This document shows positions 19,459 to 28,746 of a stretch of 64,000 nt of DNA, in pieces. The notes under the pieces are model-generated. The model saw only the letters and a list, made by a program, of their open reading frames with translations, made no database searches and was not told the origin of the DNA. The position numbers and the translations under genes were made by a program. Within the stretch, counting starts at the first letter, position 1, and every line of letters starts with the position of its first letter. This DNA comes from Pseudomonas brassicacearum (lineage in GTDB: Bacteria > Pseudomonadota > Gammaproteobacteria > Pseudomonadales > Pseudomonadaceae): contig NZ_CP007410.1 of assembly GCF_000585995.1 (NCBI RefSeq), positions 2,569,430 to 2,633,429 on the forward strand. The letters run 5' to 3'.

Positions 19459-19743
19459 CTAGGCAACCAGGTTGCACAGGGCGAGTGTTTCAGTGACTGC
19501 GTTGCTGTGACCGGTCAGCGTCAGTTGGGTACCTGCCTTGGGGGCCTCGCGCTGGACCATCATCAGCAGTTGCAGGCCGGCGCCGTCCATCTCCGTGACC
19601 TGCGACAGATCCAGTTCCATCTGTGGCGTCGCCCCCAGGCGCGGCAGCAACTGCGCTGCCAGGTCCGCCGCGGTGTAGATCGTCAGCTCGCCGTCGATGT
19701 GGACCTGCGCGGTGTCATCCAATGTTTCGTACAGCAATGGCAT
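19459..19743 (-). CDS. STAS-domain protein of the chemosensory cluster
   Basis: A 94-residue STAS fold between cheY and cheA. The segment around TEMDGAGLQL corresponds to the phosphorylation loop of anti-sigma-factor antagonists, but the residue after Asp53 is Gly54, followed by Ala55, so the usual phosphorylatable Ser is absent. It may act by constitutive binding rather than a phospho-switch. ATG 19743 follows GGAGG; an upstream TTG in frame is less likely. STAS genes occur in some chemosensory clusters, but their function is not established. Confidence 0.8.
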   Translation of the reverse strand: MPLLYETLDDTAQVHIDGELTIYTAADLAAQLLPRLGATPQMELDLSQVTEMDGAGLQLLMMVQREAPKAGTQLTLTGHSNAVTETLALCNLVA

Positions 19744-19758
19744 CACAGCCTCCGGCAA

Positions 19759-20127
19759 TCAGGGAAGAATCAGTTTGGACACCGCCGCCAGCATCTGCGC
19801 CGGCTGGAATGGCTTGACCACCCAGGCCTTGGCACCCGCCGCCTGGCCCTCTTGTTTCTTCGATTCCTGGGATTCGGTGGTGAGCATGATGATCGGCGTG
19901 AACTTGTAGCTGGCGAGCTTCTTGACCTCCTTGACGAAGGTGATGCCGTCCATGTTGGGCATGTTCACGTCACTGATGATCAGGTGTACTTTCTGTCCAT
20001 TGAGCTTGCCCAGGGCATCCTTGCCGTCGCTGGCCTCGATCACGTCGTAGCCGGCACTTTTCAACGCGATGCCGACTACTTGCCGAACGCTCGCGGAGTC
20101 GTCGACAACCAATACACTTTTAGCCAT
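19759..20127 (-). CDS. cheY: CheY-type response regulator
   Basis: A 122-residue single receiver with the acidic pair DD at 9-10, phospho-acceptor Asp53 (IISDVNMP), Thr in LTTES and Lys in VVKPF. ATG 20127 follows GGAGAG; the frame is open upstream into the receptor gene. It lies 15 bases before the STAS start. It is the likely output regulator for this CheA, whether acting on a flagellar motor or another target. Confidence 0.92.
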   Translation of the reverse strand: MAKSVLVVDDSASVRQVVGIALKSAGYDVIEASDGKDALGKLNGQKVHLIISDVNMPNMDGITFVKEVKKLASYKFTPIIMLTTESQESKKQEGQAAGAKAWVVKPFQPAQMLAAVSKLILP

Positions 20128-20138
20128 GAGTGGCTCTC

Positions 20139-21356
20139 CTAAAAGAAGGTTATTTCCTGTGAAACCTGTTGCGCGCCCGAGTCGCCGCGGTGGTTGCGGC
20201 GTTGCTCGTCGGTGGCATAAGTGGTTTCCATGCGTGCCAGCCATTGGCGGGCATCGATGGAGACGGCCTGGTCGGGCGACTGACTGGCTTGCTGCATGTG
20301 CACATGCAGGTCCTCGATGTTGTCGCGCACGTGGCTGAGAATCTGGCTGACCCGATCCTGGAATTGCAGGCTGACCAGCACTTCGGTGAGTTCGTCGCGA
20401 ATGCCGAAGCTTTCCTGTTGCAGCAGGTCAGCCGATTCGGCCAGCCGCCCGGTGACGCTCTTGAAACGCTCCAGCACGCGCTGGATGCTGTCTTCGGAGC
20501 CGGCCACCGAATGGCTGTCCTGGTCCGCGCCACTGGAGGCTGCCTGGACCAGTTGGGTAATGGCGGTATTGATGATGTCGACCTTGGCCGACATCTGCTG
20601 GCCGGTCTCGCTGGACTTGCTCGACAGGCTGCGCACCGCGTCCGCCACCACCGCAAAGCCACGTCCGGCTTCGCCGGCACGGGCGGCTTCGATGGCGGCG
20701 TTGAGGGCCAGCAGGTTGGTCTGCGCGGCAATCGCCGCGACGTCGGCGGCCATGGTCCGTAGCTCGCCGGTGTAGGCGGTGAGGTTGCGGACCTGGGCCA
20801 GCGTCTCGTCGCGGCTGGCCTGGGTGGCCTTCAAGGAATCGATCACCTGCACCAGTTCACTTTCGCTCTGGGCCAGCACCTGCACCGCGCCGCCACTGCT
20901 CTTGCCGGTCAGTTCGCCGGCGGCCAGTTGCGAGGCTTGCACGGTGTCTTCCAAGCGTGAAGAAATGCCAGTGAAGCGGCTGGTCAGCGAGACAATCGCG
21001 GTTTCGGTCTGCTGCCGGGAGCTTTCCACCTGCTTGGCCCAGATCGGCATGGCACCGAGGATGACTTCGTTGAGTTGTGCGCTGTTCTTATGGCCTGGAT
21101 GTTCGGCGGCGTGCAGCTCATTGCGGGCGATGGCCTCGGCAATGGATGCATCAAGCTGGCGCCGTTGCGAACGGGCGCTCCATACGCCGGCACCGATGCC
21201 CAAGGCCAGGAGTGCGATACTCAAACCGATGTTTTGCGCACTCGGACCGTTGAGCGCCAACACGCCGACGCCTGCGGCAATGGCCACTAACACCGGATTC
21301 CAGAGCAGGCGTGGTTGGGCTTTGGGAAAGGAATGACCGTGTGAATACGACGTCAT
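20139..21356 (-). CDS. Methyl-accepting chemotaxis protein with no periplasmic sensor
   Basis: A 405-residue transducer. Two hydrophobic helices (about residues 17-60) are separated only by a short loop and followed directly by a cytoplasmic region with the signalling tip [20 protein letters not shown]. No ligand-binding domain is visible, so it probably senses something inside the cell or at the membrane, or relays from a partner. Start ATG 21356 gives a natural N-terminus; the frame stays open 59 codons upstream through promoter-like sequence. It is the first gene of the leftward cluster. Confidence 0.88.
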   Translation of the reverse strand: MTSYSHGHSFPKAQPRLLWNPVLVAIAAGVGVLALNGPSAQNIGLSIALLALGIGAGVWSARSQRRQLDASIAEAIARNELHAAEHPGHKNSAQLNEVILGAMPIWAKQVESSRQQTETAIVSLTSRFTGISSRLEDTVQASQLAAGELTGKSSGGAVQVLAQSESELVQVIDSLKATQASRDETLAQVRNLTAYTGELRTMAADVAAIAAQTNLLALNAAIEAARAGEAGRGFAVVADAVRSLSSKSSETGQQMSAKVDIINTAITQLVQAASSGADQDSHSVAGSEDSIQRVLERFKSVTGRLAESADLLQQESFGIRDELTEVLVSLQFQDRVSQILSHVRDNIEDLHVHMQQASQSPDQAVSIDARQWLARMETTYATDEQRRNHRGDSGAQQVSQEITFF

Positions 21357-21598
21357 GGTTCGGTCCTTGAACAGTGTTACAAACAGGTTATTTGCGAATA
21401 ACTGGTTATCTGCAAAGCCGGCACTGTCTTGAGGACCAGTCGTCCGGTTGCGATAAAAGTAATGGCACAATGCTATCTTAAGGATAGACGAAAATGGGAA
21501 ATTGTCGAGATGGCCTGACCTGTGGACACCCATACAGAGCGCCCTGGCTATTCTTTTGAAACCAGATGTAAGGATTGAGCTAAATTACCCCGCATCGG

Positions 21599-22972
21599 AT
21601 GTCGAACCTGCCCTCACGAGTGCCCATGCCCACCCAGCCCCTCTGGAAAACCTATCTCCTGTTCCTGACGCCCATGGTCCTGTCCAACTTCCTGCAGTCC
21701 ATGTCGGGCACGCTCAACAGCATCTACATCGGCCAGATGCTTGGCACCCAAGCCTTGGCGGCGGTGTCGGGCATGTTTCCCATCGTGTTTTTCTTCATCG
21801 CCCTGGTGATTGGCCTGGGCGCGGGAGCGGGGGTGTTGATCGGGCAGGCCTACGGCGCCGGCGAAACCGGCACGGTGAAGGCAATCGCCGGTTCGACCTT
21901 GTTGCTGGGGGCGATCATTGGCCTGGTGGCGGCGGTGCTTGGCAGTGTCTTTGCGCGTCAGGCGTTGCAAGGGCTCGGCACGCCGGCCGACGTGCTGGAG
22001 GACGCCGTTTCCTATGCCCGGGTCATGCTGTGGATCCTACCGATGTTGCTGGTATTCGTGTTGTTCACCCAACTGCTGCGCGGGGTGAGCGATACGGTGT
22101 CACCGATGTTGGCGCTGCTGGTGTCCACCAGCGTCGGGTTGCTGCTCACGCCAGCGTTGATTCGCGGCTGGCTGGGGTTGCCGCAGATGGGCATCCAGAG
22201 CGCGGCATTGGCGGGGCTGGCGGGGACGACGTCGGCGATGCTGATGCTGGCGTGGCGCCTGAGTCGCCGCGAGCATGCCTTGGCGCCAGACCGGGCGTTG
22301 TTCGCGGCGATGCGCCTGGACAGGGAGATCCTCGGCAAGGTGCTGCGCATAGGTCTGCCGACGGGGTTGCAGATGGTGGTGATCTCGCTGTCGGAGTTGG
22401 TGATCCTGGCGCTGGTCAATCGCCACGGCTCCCAGGCCACGGCGGCCTACGGCGCGGTGACGCAGATCGTCAACTACGTGCAGTTCCCGGCGCTGTCGAT
22501 TGCCATCACCGCCTCGATCCTCGGCGCCCAGGCCATCGGTGCCGGCCGCCTGGAGCGTCTGGGGCCGATCCTGCGCACGGGGCTTGCATTCAACCTCTGG
22601 CTCACCGGTGGGCTGGTGCTCCTGGGGTACCTGTTGTCCCACTGGCTGCTGGGACTGTTCATCACCGATCCGGCAGCGCGAGTGCAGGCCGAACACCTGC
22701 TGCACATCATGCTCTGGAGCCTGCTGGTGTTCGGCTTCCAGGCCATCGTCGGCGGCATCATGCGCGCCAGTGGCACGGTGCTGGTGCCGGTGGCGATTTC
22801 GATTTTCTGCATCGTCGGTGTGCAAGTGCCGGCGGCGTATCTGCTGGACGCGTACTTCGGGTTGCAAGGGGTATGGATGGCGTTTCCGGTGGCTTACCTG
22901 TGCATGCTGGTGTTGCAGACGCTGTATTACAAATTGGTCTGGCAGCATCAGCCGATTGAACGGTTGGTGTAA
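21599..22972 (+). CDS. MATE-family multidrug/toxin efflux transporter
   Basis: A 457-residue membrane protein with about twelve helices in two halves (the first starting PMVLSNFLQSMSGTLNSIY), typical of cation-coupled MATE exporters. It is divergent from the chemosensory cluster, about 240 bases apart, and is followed at once by a REP pair. Substrate is unknown. An internal ATG at codon 10 is an alternative start. Confidence 0.88.
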   Translation: MSNLPSRVPMPTQPLWKTYLLFLTPMVLSNFLQSMSGTLNSIYIGQMLGTQALAAVSGMFPIVFFFIALVIGLGAGAGVLIGQAYGAGETGTVKAIAGSTLLLGAIIGLVAAVLGSVFARQALQGLGTPADVLEDAVSYARVMLWILPMLLVFVLFTQLLRGVSDTVSPMLALLVSTSVGLLLTPALIRGWLGLPQMGIQSAALAGLAGTTSAMLMLAWRLSRREHALAPDRALFAAMRLDREILGKVLRIGLPTGLQMVVISLSELVILALVNRHGSQATAAYGAVTQIVNYVQFPALSIAITASILGAQAIGAGRLERLGPILRTGLAFNLWLTGGLVLLGYLLSHWLLGLFITDPAARVQAEHLLHIMLWSLLVFGFQAIVGGIMRASGTVLVPVAISIFCIVGVQVPAAYLLDAYFGLQGVWMAFPVAYLCMLVLQTLYYKLVWQHQPIERLV

Positions 22973-22992
22973 TCGACCCACCACCGGCCCCT

Positions 22993-23080
22993 GTGGGAGC
23001 GAGCTTGCTCGCGATGGCGTCGGCACACTCGGCATCGATGCAGGCTGATCCACCGCTATCGCGAGCAAGCTCGCTCCCAC
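22993..23080. repeat. REP pair, GTGGGAGCGAGC type
   Basis: Arms GTGGGAGCGAGCTTGCTCGC and its complement face inward across about 40 bases, between the MATE and HAD genes. Confidence 0.9.
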
Positions 23081-23148
23081 AAGGGTTCGGTGCCTGGCGA
23101 TGTTACAGTGGCCGTCACCTGTCCCCCGTCACCGTCACCGAGGATCCG

Positions 23149-23817
23149 ATGCCAGCCAGCCCTTCACCCAATATTGCCTACCGCGCCTTCCTCTTCGACA
23201 TGGACGGCACGTTGCTCAACTCCATCGCCGCCGCCGAGCGGATCTGGACACGCTGGGCCCTGCGCCACGGAGTGGATGTGGCGGCGTTCCTGCCGACGAT
23301 CCATGGCGTGCGCGCCATCGACACCATCGCCCGCCAGCGCCTGCCGGGGGTGGATGCCCAGGCCGAAGCCGAGCAGATTACCCGGGAGGAAATCGAAGAT
23401 GTCGAAGGCGTCGTGCAAGTGCCCGGTGCGGCTGCGTTTCTGCAAAGCCTGCCGCCAGAGCGATGGGCCATTGTCACCTCGGCGCCCATGGCATTGGCCT
23501 TGCGCCGTATGGAAGCGGCAGGCATTCCGCGGCCAGCAGTGATGGTCACTGCCGAGGATGTCAGCGACGGCAAGCCTAATCCCACCTGCTATCGACTGGC
23601 GGCCGAGCGGTTGCAAGTGGCAGCGCAAGAGTGCCTGGTCTTTGAAGACGCCAAGGCAGGCATCCAGGCCGGCGAGGCGGCGGGGGCGGATGTGAGGGTG
23701 GTGACGGCGACCCATGTGCATCCGCCGGTCAGCGTCCATCCGATGATCAAGGATTATCTTGGGCTGAGTGTCGAGGTGGGTGAGGGTGGGGTGATGCGGT
23801 TGATCCCGGTTTTGTGA
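23149..23817 (+). CDS. HAD-superfamily sugar-phosphatase-like hydrolase
   Basis: A 222-residue HAD-IA enzyme with motif I FLFDMDGTLLNS, motif II near VTSAPM, and motifs III/IV in DGKPNPTCY and VFEDAKAGIQAGEAAG. This pattern matches YfbT/DOG-type sugar phosphatases that remove phosphate from small sugar phosphates. ATG 23149 is chosen because the open frame upstream runs through the REP pair. Confidence 0.85.
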   Translation: MPASPSPNIAYRAFLFDMDGTLLNSIAAAERIWTRWALRHGVDVAAFLPTIHGVRAIDTIARQRLPGVDAQAEAEQITREEIEDVEGVVQVPGAAAFLQSLPPERWAIVTSAPMALALRRMEAAGIPRPAVMVTAEDVSDGKPNPTCYRLAAERLQVAAQECLVFEDAKAGIQAGEAAGADVRVVTATHVHPPVSVHPMIKDYLGLSVEVGEGGVMRLIPVL

Positions 23818-23833
23818 CCGCAGCACAACCCCC

Positions 23834-23923
23834 GTGGGAGCGGGCTTGCTCGCGAATGCGGTGTGTCAGCCAACATCAATATCCGCTGATCTGACGCTTT
23901 CGCGAGCAAGCCCGCTCCTGCAC
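23834..23923. repeat. REP pair, GTGGGAGCGGGC type, right arm altered
   Basis: The left arm is standard. The right arm reads GCCCGCTCCTGCAC, with a change from CCCAC at its outer end. It lies between the converging HAD and ppnN genes. Confidence 0.88.
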
Positions 23924-23942
23924 AGGCTCTGGGGCGATAGGG

Positions 23943-25316
23943 TCAGGTCACCACGCGATAGCACGGCACATACGCCGCGCCGCCCGGCAGTTTCATCCGG
24001 TGTTGGGCAACGAAGGCCTGGAGCAGGCGGTCGAGGGGTTCCATGATGGCGGCGTCGCCGTGGATCTCGTACGGGCCATGTTCCTCGATCAGGCGAATAC
24101 CTTTGTCCTTGACGTTACCCGCCACAATCCCCGAGAACGCCCGGCGCAGGTTGGCGGCCAGTTCATGGGCGGGCAGGTCGCGGCTCAAGCCCAGGCTGGC
24201 CATGTTGGCGTGGGTCGGGTCGAACGGGCGCTGGAAGCCTTCGTCGATTTTCAGCAACCAGTTGAAGTGGAAGGCGTCGTTGCGCTCGCGGCGGAATTGC
24301 TTGACCTCCTTGAGCCCCTGGGTCATCTGCCGGGCCACTTCGGCCGGGTCGTCGATGATGATCTGGTAGTGCTTCTGCGCCGCCTCGCCCAGGGTCGCAC
24401 CGACAAACGCGTGCAACTGGTCGAGGTACGGCGCGGCGCTTTTCGGTCCGGTGAGGACCACCGGAAAGGGCAGGTCCTGGTTGGCCGGGTGCATCAGGAT
24501 GCCCAGCAAGTACAGGAACTCCTCTGCCGTACCGGCACCGCCTGGGAAGATGATGATGCCATGGCCGACACGCACGAAGGCTTCCAGGCGCTTCTCGATG
24601 TCCGGCAGGATCACCAGCTCATTGACGATCGGGTTCGGCGCCTCGGCAGCGATGATGCCCGGCTCCGTCAGGCCCAGGTACCGGCCACCGTGGATGCGCT
24701 GCTTGGCGTGGGCAATGGTGGCGCCTTTCATCGGGCCTTTCATCACGCCCGGACCGCAGCCGGTGCAGATGTCCAGGCTGCGCAGGCCCAGTTCGTGGCC
24801 GACTTTCTTGGTGTATTTGTATTCTTCGGTGTTGATCGAGTGACCGCCCCAGCACACGACGATTTTCGGCTCGACGCCAGGACGCAGGGTGCGGGCGTTG
24901 CGCAGCAGGTGGAAAACGTAGTCGCTGATGCCCTGGGACGAGCTGAGGTCGATACGCTGGCTGTCCAGTTCGTTCTCGGTGTAGACGATGTCACGCAGGG
25001 CGCTGAACAGCATCTCGCGGGTACTGGCGATCATTTCGCCGTCGACGAAGGCATCGGCCGGCGCGTTCAGCAGCTCCAGGCGTACGCCACGGTCCTGCTG
25101 GTGAATGCGGATCTCGAAGTCCTTGTAGGCTTCCAGGATGGTCTTGGCGTTATCAACATGGGCGCCGGTGTTGAGGATGGCCAGGGCGCACTGGCGGAAA
25201 AGGGTGTAGATACTGCCGGAACCGGCTTCGCTCAGTTGCTGGACTTCGCGCTGGGACAAGGTCTCCAGGCTGCCTTTGGGGCTTACAGAGGCGTTGATTA
25301 CATGTCTTTGAGTCAT
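23943..25316 (-). CDS. ppnN: Nucleotide 5'-monophosphate nucleosidase PpnN
   Basis: A 457-residue protein of the PpnN/YgdH type, close to the length of the E. coli enzyme. The central LOG fold has the GGAGTAEE catalytic motif (IIFPGGAGTAEEFLYLLG), flanked by the N- and C-terminal PpnN domains. It cleaves purine and pyrimidine monophosphates to base and ribose-5-phosphate and is controlled by (p)ppGpp in E. coli. Confidence 0.93.
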   Translation of the reverse strand: MTQRHVINASVSPKGSLETLSQREVQQLSEAGSGSIYTLFRQCALAILNTGAHVDNAKTILEAYKDFEIRIHQQDRGVRLELLNAPADAFVDGEMIASTREMLFSALRDIVYTENELDSQRIDLSSSQGISDYVFHLLRNARTLRPGVEPKIVVCWGGHSINTEEYKYTKKVGHELGLRSLDICTGCGPGVMKGPMKGATIAHAKQRIHGGRYLGLTEPGIIAAEAPNPIVNELVILPDIEKRLEAFVRVGHGIIIFPGGAGTAEEFLYLLGILMHPANQDLPFPVVLTGPKSAAPYLDQLHAFVGATLGEAAQKHYQIIIDDPAEVARQMTQGLKEVKQFRRERNDAFHFNWLLKIDEGFQRPFDPTHANMASLGLSRDLPAHELAANLRRAFSGIVAGNVKDKGIRLIEEHGPYEIHGDAAIMEPLDRLLQAFVAQHRMKLPGGAAYVPCYRVVT

Positions 25317-25534
25317 TCAGCTTTCCTTGAAAACGATGCCATGCACACAACCACGGCATCTTTAAAAATACGTCCACGTAGGAAGATCGCACGATCCTTG
25401 CGGTATCGCCATGGACTTTGATCCGGATCCGTCGGCTCGGTTGCAGCGCAAAATGAGCCCCAGCATAGCTAAATCCACCGGGCAGGCGATAATGCGCGAC
25501 ACTTTTTTATGCCGCACAAGGAAATGACATCGCG

Positions 25535-26068
25535 ATGTTCGAGATCAAACCGTGGGATGCCGGCACCTACCGACAGCAGACCCGTCGCAGCACCCTCATC
25601 GTCGCCGTGACGTTCCTGGCCCTGGCGATGCTGTTGTCCAGCCTGGCGGTGATGCTGTTCGGTACGCCTGGCGGCGATAATTTTCGCTTCAACCTCGCCG
25701 GGGTGATTGTCGCGGTGCTGGCGATGGCTGCGCTGATGCGCCTGTCTTTCTGGTCGCAACCATGGATGGCCGCGGCGGTGTACGGCTGGCAGCTCAAGCG
25801 CAGCCTGATGAAAATCACCAACGTGATGCACCAGGTGGCAGCCGGAGTGCAGGCCCAGGACCCAACGGCCATGAAGCTGCTGCGCTTCTATCACCTGGGG
25901 CTGGCGCAGATGCATCAGCTGGATGCCAACTCCAGCGCCCAGGGCTCACTGGCGCGAGAGGCCGACGAGCACCTGGCGAAGATGCAAGCGCTGAACCTGG
26001 ACACCGACCAATCGCGCCTGGACCCGGCCTGGATCGAGGCGGTGAAACAGGCTTATAGCGAACGTTGA
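25535..26068 (+). CDS. DUF3087 membrane protein
   Basis: A 177-residue protein with two hydrophobic helices (about residues 20-42 and 53-72) and a helical soluble C-terminal half, matching the DUF3087 family. It is divergent from ppnN, about 220 bases apart, and its last 16 bases overlap the end of the converging arsH gene. Function unknown. Confidence 0.78.
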   Translation: MFEIKPWDAGTYRQQTRRSTLIVAVTFLALAMLLSSLAVMLFGTPGGDNFRFNLAGVIVAVLAMAALMRLSFWSQPWMAAAVYGWQLKRSLMKITNVMHQVAAGVQAQDPTAMKLLRFYHLGLAQMHQLDANSSAQGSLAREADEHLAKMQALNLDTDQSRLDPAWIEAVKQAYSER

Positions 26069-26748
26069 TTGACCCGCTTGGACAACTGCTCGGCCGACTC
26101 CTTGCGTTCGGAGTAACGGTCCACCAGATCCGGGCGATCACGCAGCAGCACGGTGAACCTCACCAGCTCCTCCATCACGTCCACCACCCGGTCGTACAGG
26201 GCCGAGGGCTTCATGCGGTCCTGCTCGTCGAACTCCAGGAACGCCTTGGGCACCGACGACTGGTTGGGGATGGTGAACATGCGCATCCAGCGGCCCAGCA
26301 CCCGCAGTTGATTGACTGTGTTGAAGGACTGCGAACCGCCGGACACCTGCATTACCGCCAGGGTCTTGCCCTGGGTCGGCCGCACCGCGCCCATGGCCAA
26401 CGGCACCCAATCGATCTGTGCCTTGAACACCGCCGACATCGAGCCATGCCGCTCGGGGGAACACCACACCTGGCCTTCGGACCAGGTCATCATCTCCAGC
26501 AGCTCCTGAACCTTGGGGTGGCTGTTGGGGGCGTCATCGGGCAACGGCAGCCCCGACGGATTGAAAATGCGCGTCTCGGCGCCAAGGTGCTCCAGCAGTC
26601 GCGCCGCTTCCTCGACCAGTAAACGGCTGAACGAACGCGGGCGGGTCGAGCCGTAGAGCAAGAGGATGCGTGGTTTGTGCGGACCGTCGGCGACTCCGGC
26701 GATGGTCTGGGACAGGGCTGCGTCGAGGTTGGGTAAGTCGTCGCTCAT
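26053..26748 (-). CDS. arsH: ArsH NADPH-dependent FMN oxidoreductase
   Basis: A 231-residue flavodoxin-like protein with the ArsH phosphate-binding loop [15 protein letters not shown] and the later GGSQSFN motif. ArsH oxidises trivalent organoarsenicals and reduces quinones or metals using NADPH. It starts 12 bases after arsC and forms a two-gene operon with it. Confidence 0.92.
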   Translation of the reverse strand: MSDDLPNLDAALSQTIAGVADGPHKPRILLLYGSTRPRSFSRLLVEEAARLLEHLGAETRIFNPSGLPLPDDAPNSHPKVQELLEMMTWSEGQVWCSPERHGSMSAVFKAQIDWVPLAMGAVRPTQGKTLAVMQVSGGSQSFNTVNQLRVLGRWMRMFTIPNQSSVPKAFLEFDEQDRMKPSALYDRVVDVMEELVRFTVLLRDRPDLVDRYSERKESAEQLSKRVNQRSL

Positions 26749-26760
26749 GGGGGCTCCGGG

Positions 26761-27231
26761 TCAGAGGGTGCCGATGCGATCGAGCTCGGCTTTCAAGGCC
26801 TGGGCGTCGAGCTGGTCGAAGGGCAGGGCGAAGAACGCCCGGCAACGGGTTTCGATACGATCCAGGGTGGCATGGAACGCCTGGCTGATCTGATCGTCGT
26901 TGCCTTTGACGGTCGATGGGTCTACCAGGCCCCAGTGGACTTTGATTGCCGGACCGAAGTACACCGGGCAAGCGTCGCGGGCGGCGCTGTCGCACACGGT
27001 GATGACGATGTCCGGCGGGCTGCCTTCGAACGCATCGTTACCCTTGCTGCGCAAGCCTTGGGTGCTAATGCCGGCTTCCTGCAAGGTGCTCAGGCTGCGC
27101 GGCAGCACGTGCCCCTTGGGGAAGCTGCCGGCGCTGACGGCTTGGAACCCGGCGGGGGCCAGATGGTTGAACATCGCTTCGCTGAGAATGCTGCGACAGC
27201 TGTTGGCGGTGCACATGAAAAGGACTTTCAT
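26761..27231 (-). CDS. arsC: Arsenate reductase ArsC (low-molecular-weight phosphatase fold)
   Basis: A 156-residue protein with the CTANSCRS phosphate/arsenate loop (C-X5-R) near residue 8 and Cys82/Cys89 in the VCDSAARDACP segment, the redox relay of thioredoxin-coupled ArsC. It reduces arsenate to arsenite. ATG 27231 is preferred over the adjacent TTG; GGAG is upstream. No arsR or arsB lies beside it. An AT-rich ATATG/CATAT dyad near 27290-27305 could be an operator. Confidence 0.9.
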   Translation of the reverse strand: MKVLFMCTANSCRSILSEAMFNHLAPAGFQAVSAGSFPKGHVLPRSLSTLQEAGISTQGLRSKGNDAFEGSPPDIVITVCDSAARDACPVYFGPAIKVHWGLVDPSTVKGNDDQISQAFHATLDRIETRCRAFFALPFDQLDAQALKAELDRIGTL

Positions 27232-27415
27232 CAATTCGACTCCAATAGGCGCGAGGTGGGCTGCGCTGGAGTATATGCGGAGAGTCGAATATATGGAATT
27301 TCATATTTATTAGCGCTCCCGCTCGAGGGCGCCACTCGTCTGTCGGCCTGACAAGAAATCAAACCCACGATACCGGATAGCTTTCTCATGAACAGTCATG
27401 GAAAGGAGAGACAAC

Positions 27416-28174
27416 ATGCCGGGTAAAAGTGTTTATGGGACATGGGCTGTGCTTTGCGCAACGGCTTTGGGGTTGATCGGTTGCGCTGGCGGCAATACCG
27501 ACTCGCCCGTGAATGCGCCAGGCGCGGCGAAGACGCCGACCACCGCGACGCTGGAAGCGGGGGCAGGGATCATGCAGAACAAACCTCCGCTGCAGGCGCT
27601 CAATACCTACCTCGATGGCTTTCATTTCTTTAACGGGCGGATGTCCGGGCAAATGGAAGCTCACCATTACTGCACGGCCCTGAACGAAGAAGTTTTCCAG
27701 TGCGTCATCTTCGATGGCAACACCTCCGGCGCCAAACTGATGGGGGTGGAATACATCATCAGCCAGCGCCTGTTCGAAGGCTTGCCGGCCAGCGAAAAAC
27801 AACTGTGGCACAGCCATGTGCACGAAGTGAAATCCGGCCAATTGATCGCCCCGGGCATCCCGCAAGCGGCGGAAACCCGGTTGATGGAGAACCTGGTGAA
27901 CACTTATGGCAAGACCTGGCACACCTGGCACACCGGACAGGGCAACGAGCTGCCTTATGGCGTGCCGCAGTTGATGATGGGTTTCACCGCCGATGGCCAG
28001 ATTGACCCGCAGTTGGTGCGCGAGCGCGACCGCCGGATGGGCGTGGACAGTGAAGCGACAAAGCGTGCCCGGGCGGGTATTGATACGCCGCCGGTAGACC
28101 CCGGCGCCGATGCCTGGCAAAAGGGGCAAGTGTGGCAGATCAAGGCTCCCAATGATGGGGAACATTCACATTGA
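27416..28174 (+). CDS. DUF1264 (OBAP-like) lipoprotein
   Basis: A 252-residue protein with a lipobox (GLIGC, Cys near residue 23) followed by a DUF1264 domain of the type first described in plant oil-body-associated proteins. His-rich segments such as HSHVHEV and TWHTWHTGQG are conserved in appearance. ATG 27416 is chosen because AAGGAG lies 9-14 bases upstream; an ATG six codons earlier would contain it. Function in bacteria is unknown. Confidence 0.8.
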   Translation: MPGKSVYGTWAVLCATALGLIGCAGGNTDSPVNAPGAAKTPTTATLEAGAGIMQNKPPLQALNTYLDGFHFFNGRMSGQMEAHHYCTALNEEVFQCVIFDGNTSGAKLMGVEYIISQRLFEGLPASEKQLWHSHVHEVKSGQLIAPGIPQAAETRLMENLVNTYGKTWHTWHTGQGNELPYGVPQLMMGFTADGQIDPQLVRERDRRMGVDSEATKRARAGIDTPPVDPGADAWQKGQVWQIKAPNDGEHSH

Positions 28175-28195
28175 TCGGATGTAAAAATTGATATT

Positions 28196-28223
28196 GTGGC
28201 GAGTGCACGGACGCTCTCGCCAC
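28196..28223 (+). terminator. Hairpin after the DUF1264 gene
   Basis: GTGGCGAG (28196-28203) pairs with CTCGCCAC (28216-28223) around a 12-base loop, 22 bases after the stop. No T-tract follows, so termination would be weak. The arm resembles the outer end of a REP element. Confidence 0.45.
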
Positions 28224-28336
28224 CCGCAGTATTCAGGGGGATAAAGGAAGTGACTGGGGGCAGCGTCAATAGCGTTGCATAAATAGAAAAGTTTATTAAG
28301 AAGAACGTTTGAAGGACTTTAACTACAACAAACGCC

Positions 28337-28359
28337 GGGGCGCAGCAGCGCTACGCCCC
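28337..28359 (-). terminator. Hairpin after the KGG stress-protein gene
   Basis: GGGGCG (28337-28342) and CGCCCC (28354-28359) form a stem with a partly paired loop. Read leftward it comes 14 bases after the stop of the KGG gene and is followed by GGCGTTTGTTG, a poor T-tract. Confidence 0.4.
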
Positions 28360-28372
28360 AACGGTGTGAGCC

Positions 28373-28552
28373 TCAGGATTTTTTACCGCCGCCCTGGCCG
28401 CGTTCGCTGCCTTTATTACCGGCTCCAGAGCCTTTTTGCCGGTCGCTTGGAACGTTGCCGCCCGACGCCTGTCCGCCTTTCTTGCCAGCTTCAGAAGCTT
28501 TTTCACGATCATTTGAGAAGTTGCCTGGGTTCTTATTTCCGCTATTGGCCAT
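28373..28552 (-). CDS. KGG-motif stress protein
   Basis: A 59-residue, highly polar, glycine- and lysine-rich protein starting MANSGNKNPGNFSNDREKA and containing the EAGKKGGQASGGN repeat of the KGG (con-10/GsiB-like) family. These small disordered proteins are linked to stationary-phase or desiccation stress. ATG 28552 is chosen; the frame opens 14 codons earlier but those residues are hydrophobic and unlike the family. Confidence 0.85.
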   Translation of the reverse strand: MANSGNKNPGNFSNDREKASEAGKKGGQASGGNVPSDRQKGSGAGNKGSERGQGGGKKS

Positions 28553-28746
28553 TTCGAACATCCTCATTGAGTTAGCGAGCAACGTGCCTCGCATTATTTG
28601 GGAATGAAGAGCGTGGGCGGAAGTTTAATAAAAACCCGTTCCTGGCGACGAATGGTCGGTAATGCAATAAAAGTGATACCGCCGCTTCGCTTGAACTTAT
28701 ACAAGATTGACGCGCTTTATAAACGGTGTGTTAACCATCCTGTTTA

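Noticed and set aside
17380..20142. Very long rightward open frame opposite cheA
   Set aside because: It is the antisense of cheA, the STAS gene and cheY; GC-rich third positions leave antisense frames open. Its composition is not protein-like and the sense genes are certain. The same holds for 10473-12269 (leftward) and 15019-17250 (rightward).
22993..23080. CRISPR-like repeats
   Set aside because: The recurring palindromes are dispersed REP/REPIN elements at gene ends; there is no tandem array with unique spacers and no cas gene.
27285..27311. ArsR operator upstream of arsC
   Set aside because: Only five-base arms (ATATG/CATAT) in AT-rich sequence and no arsR gene nearby; not enough for a feature.
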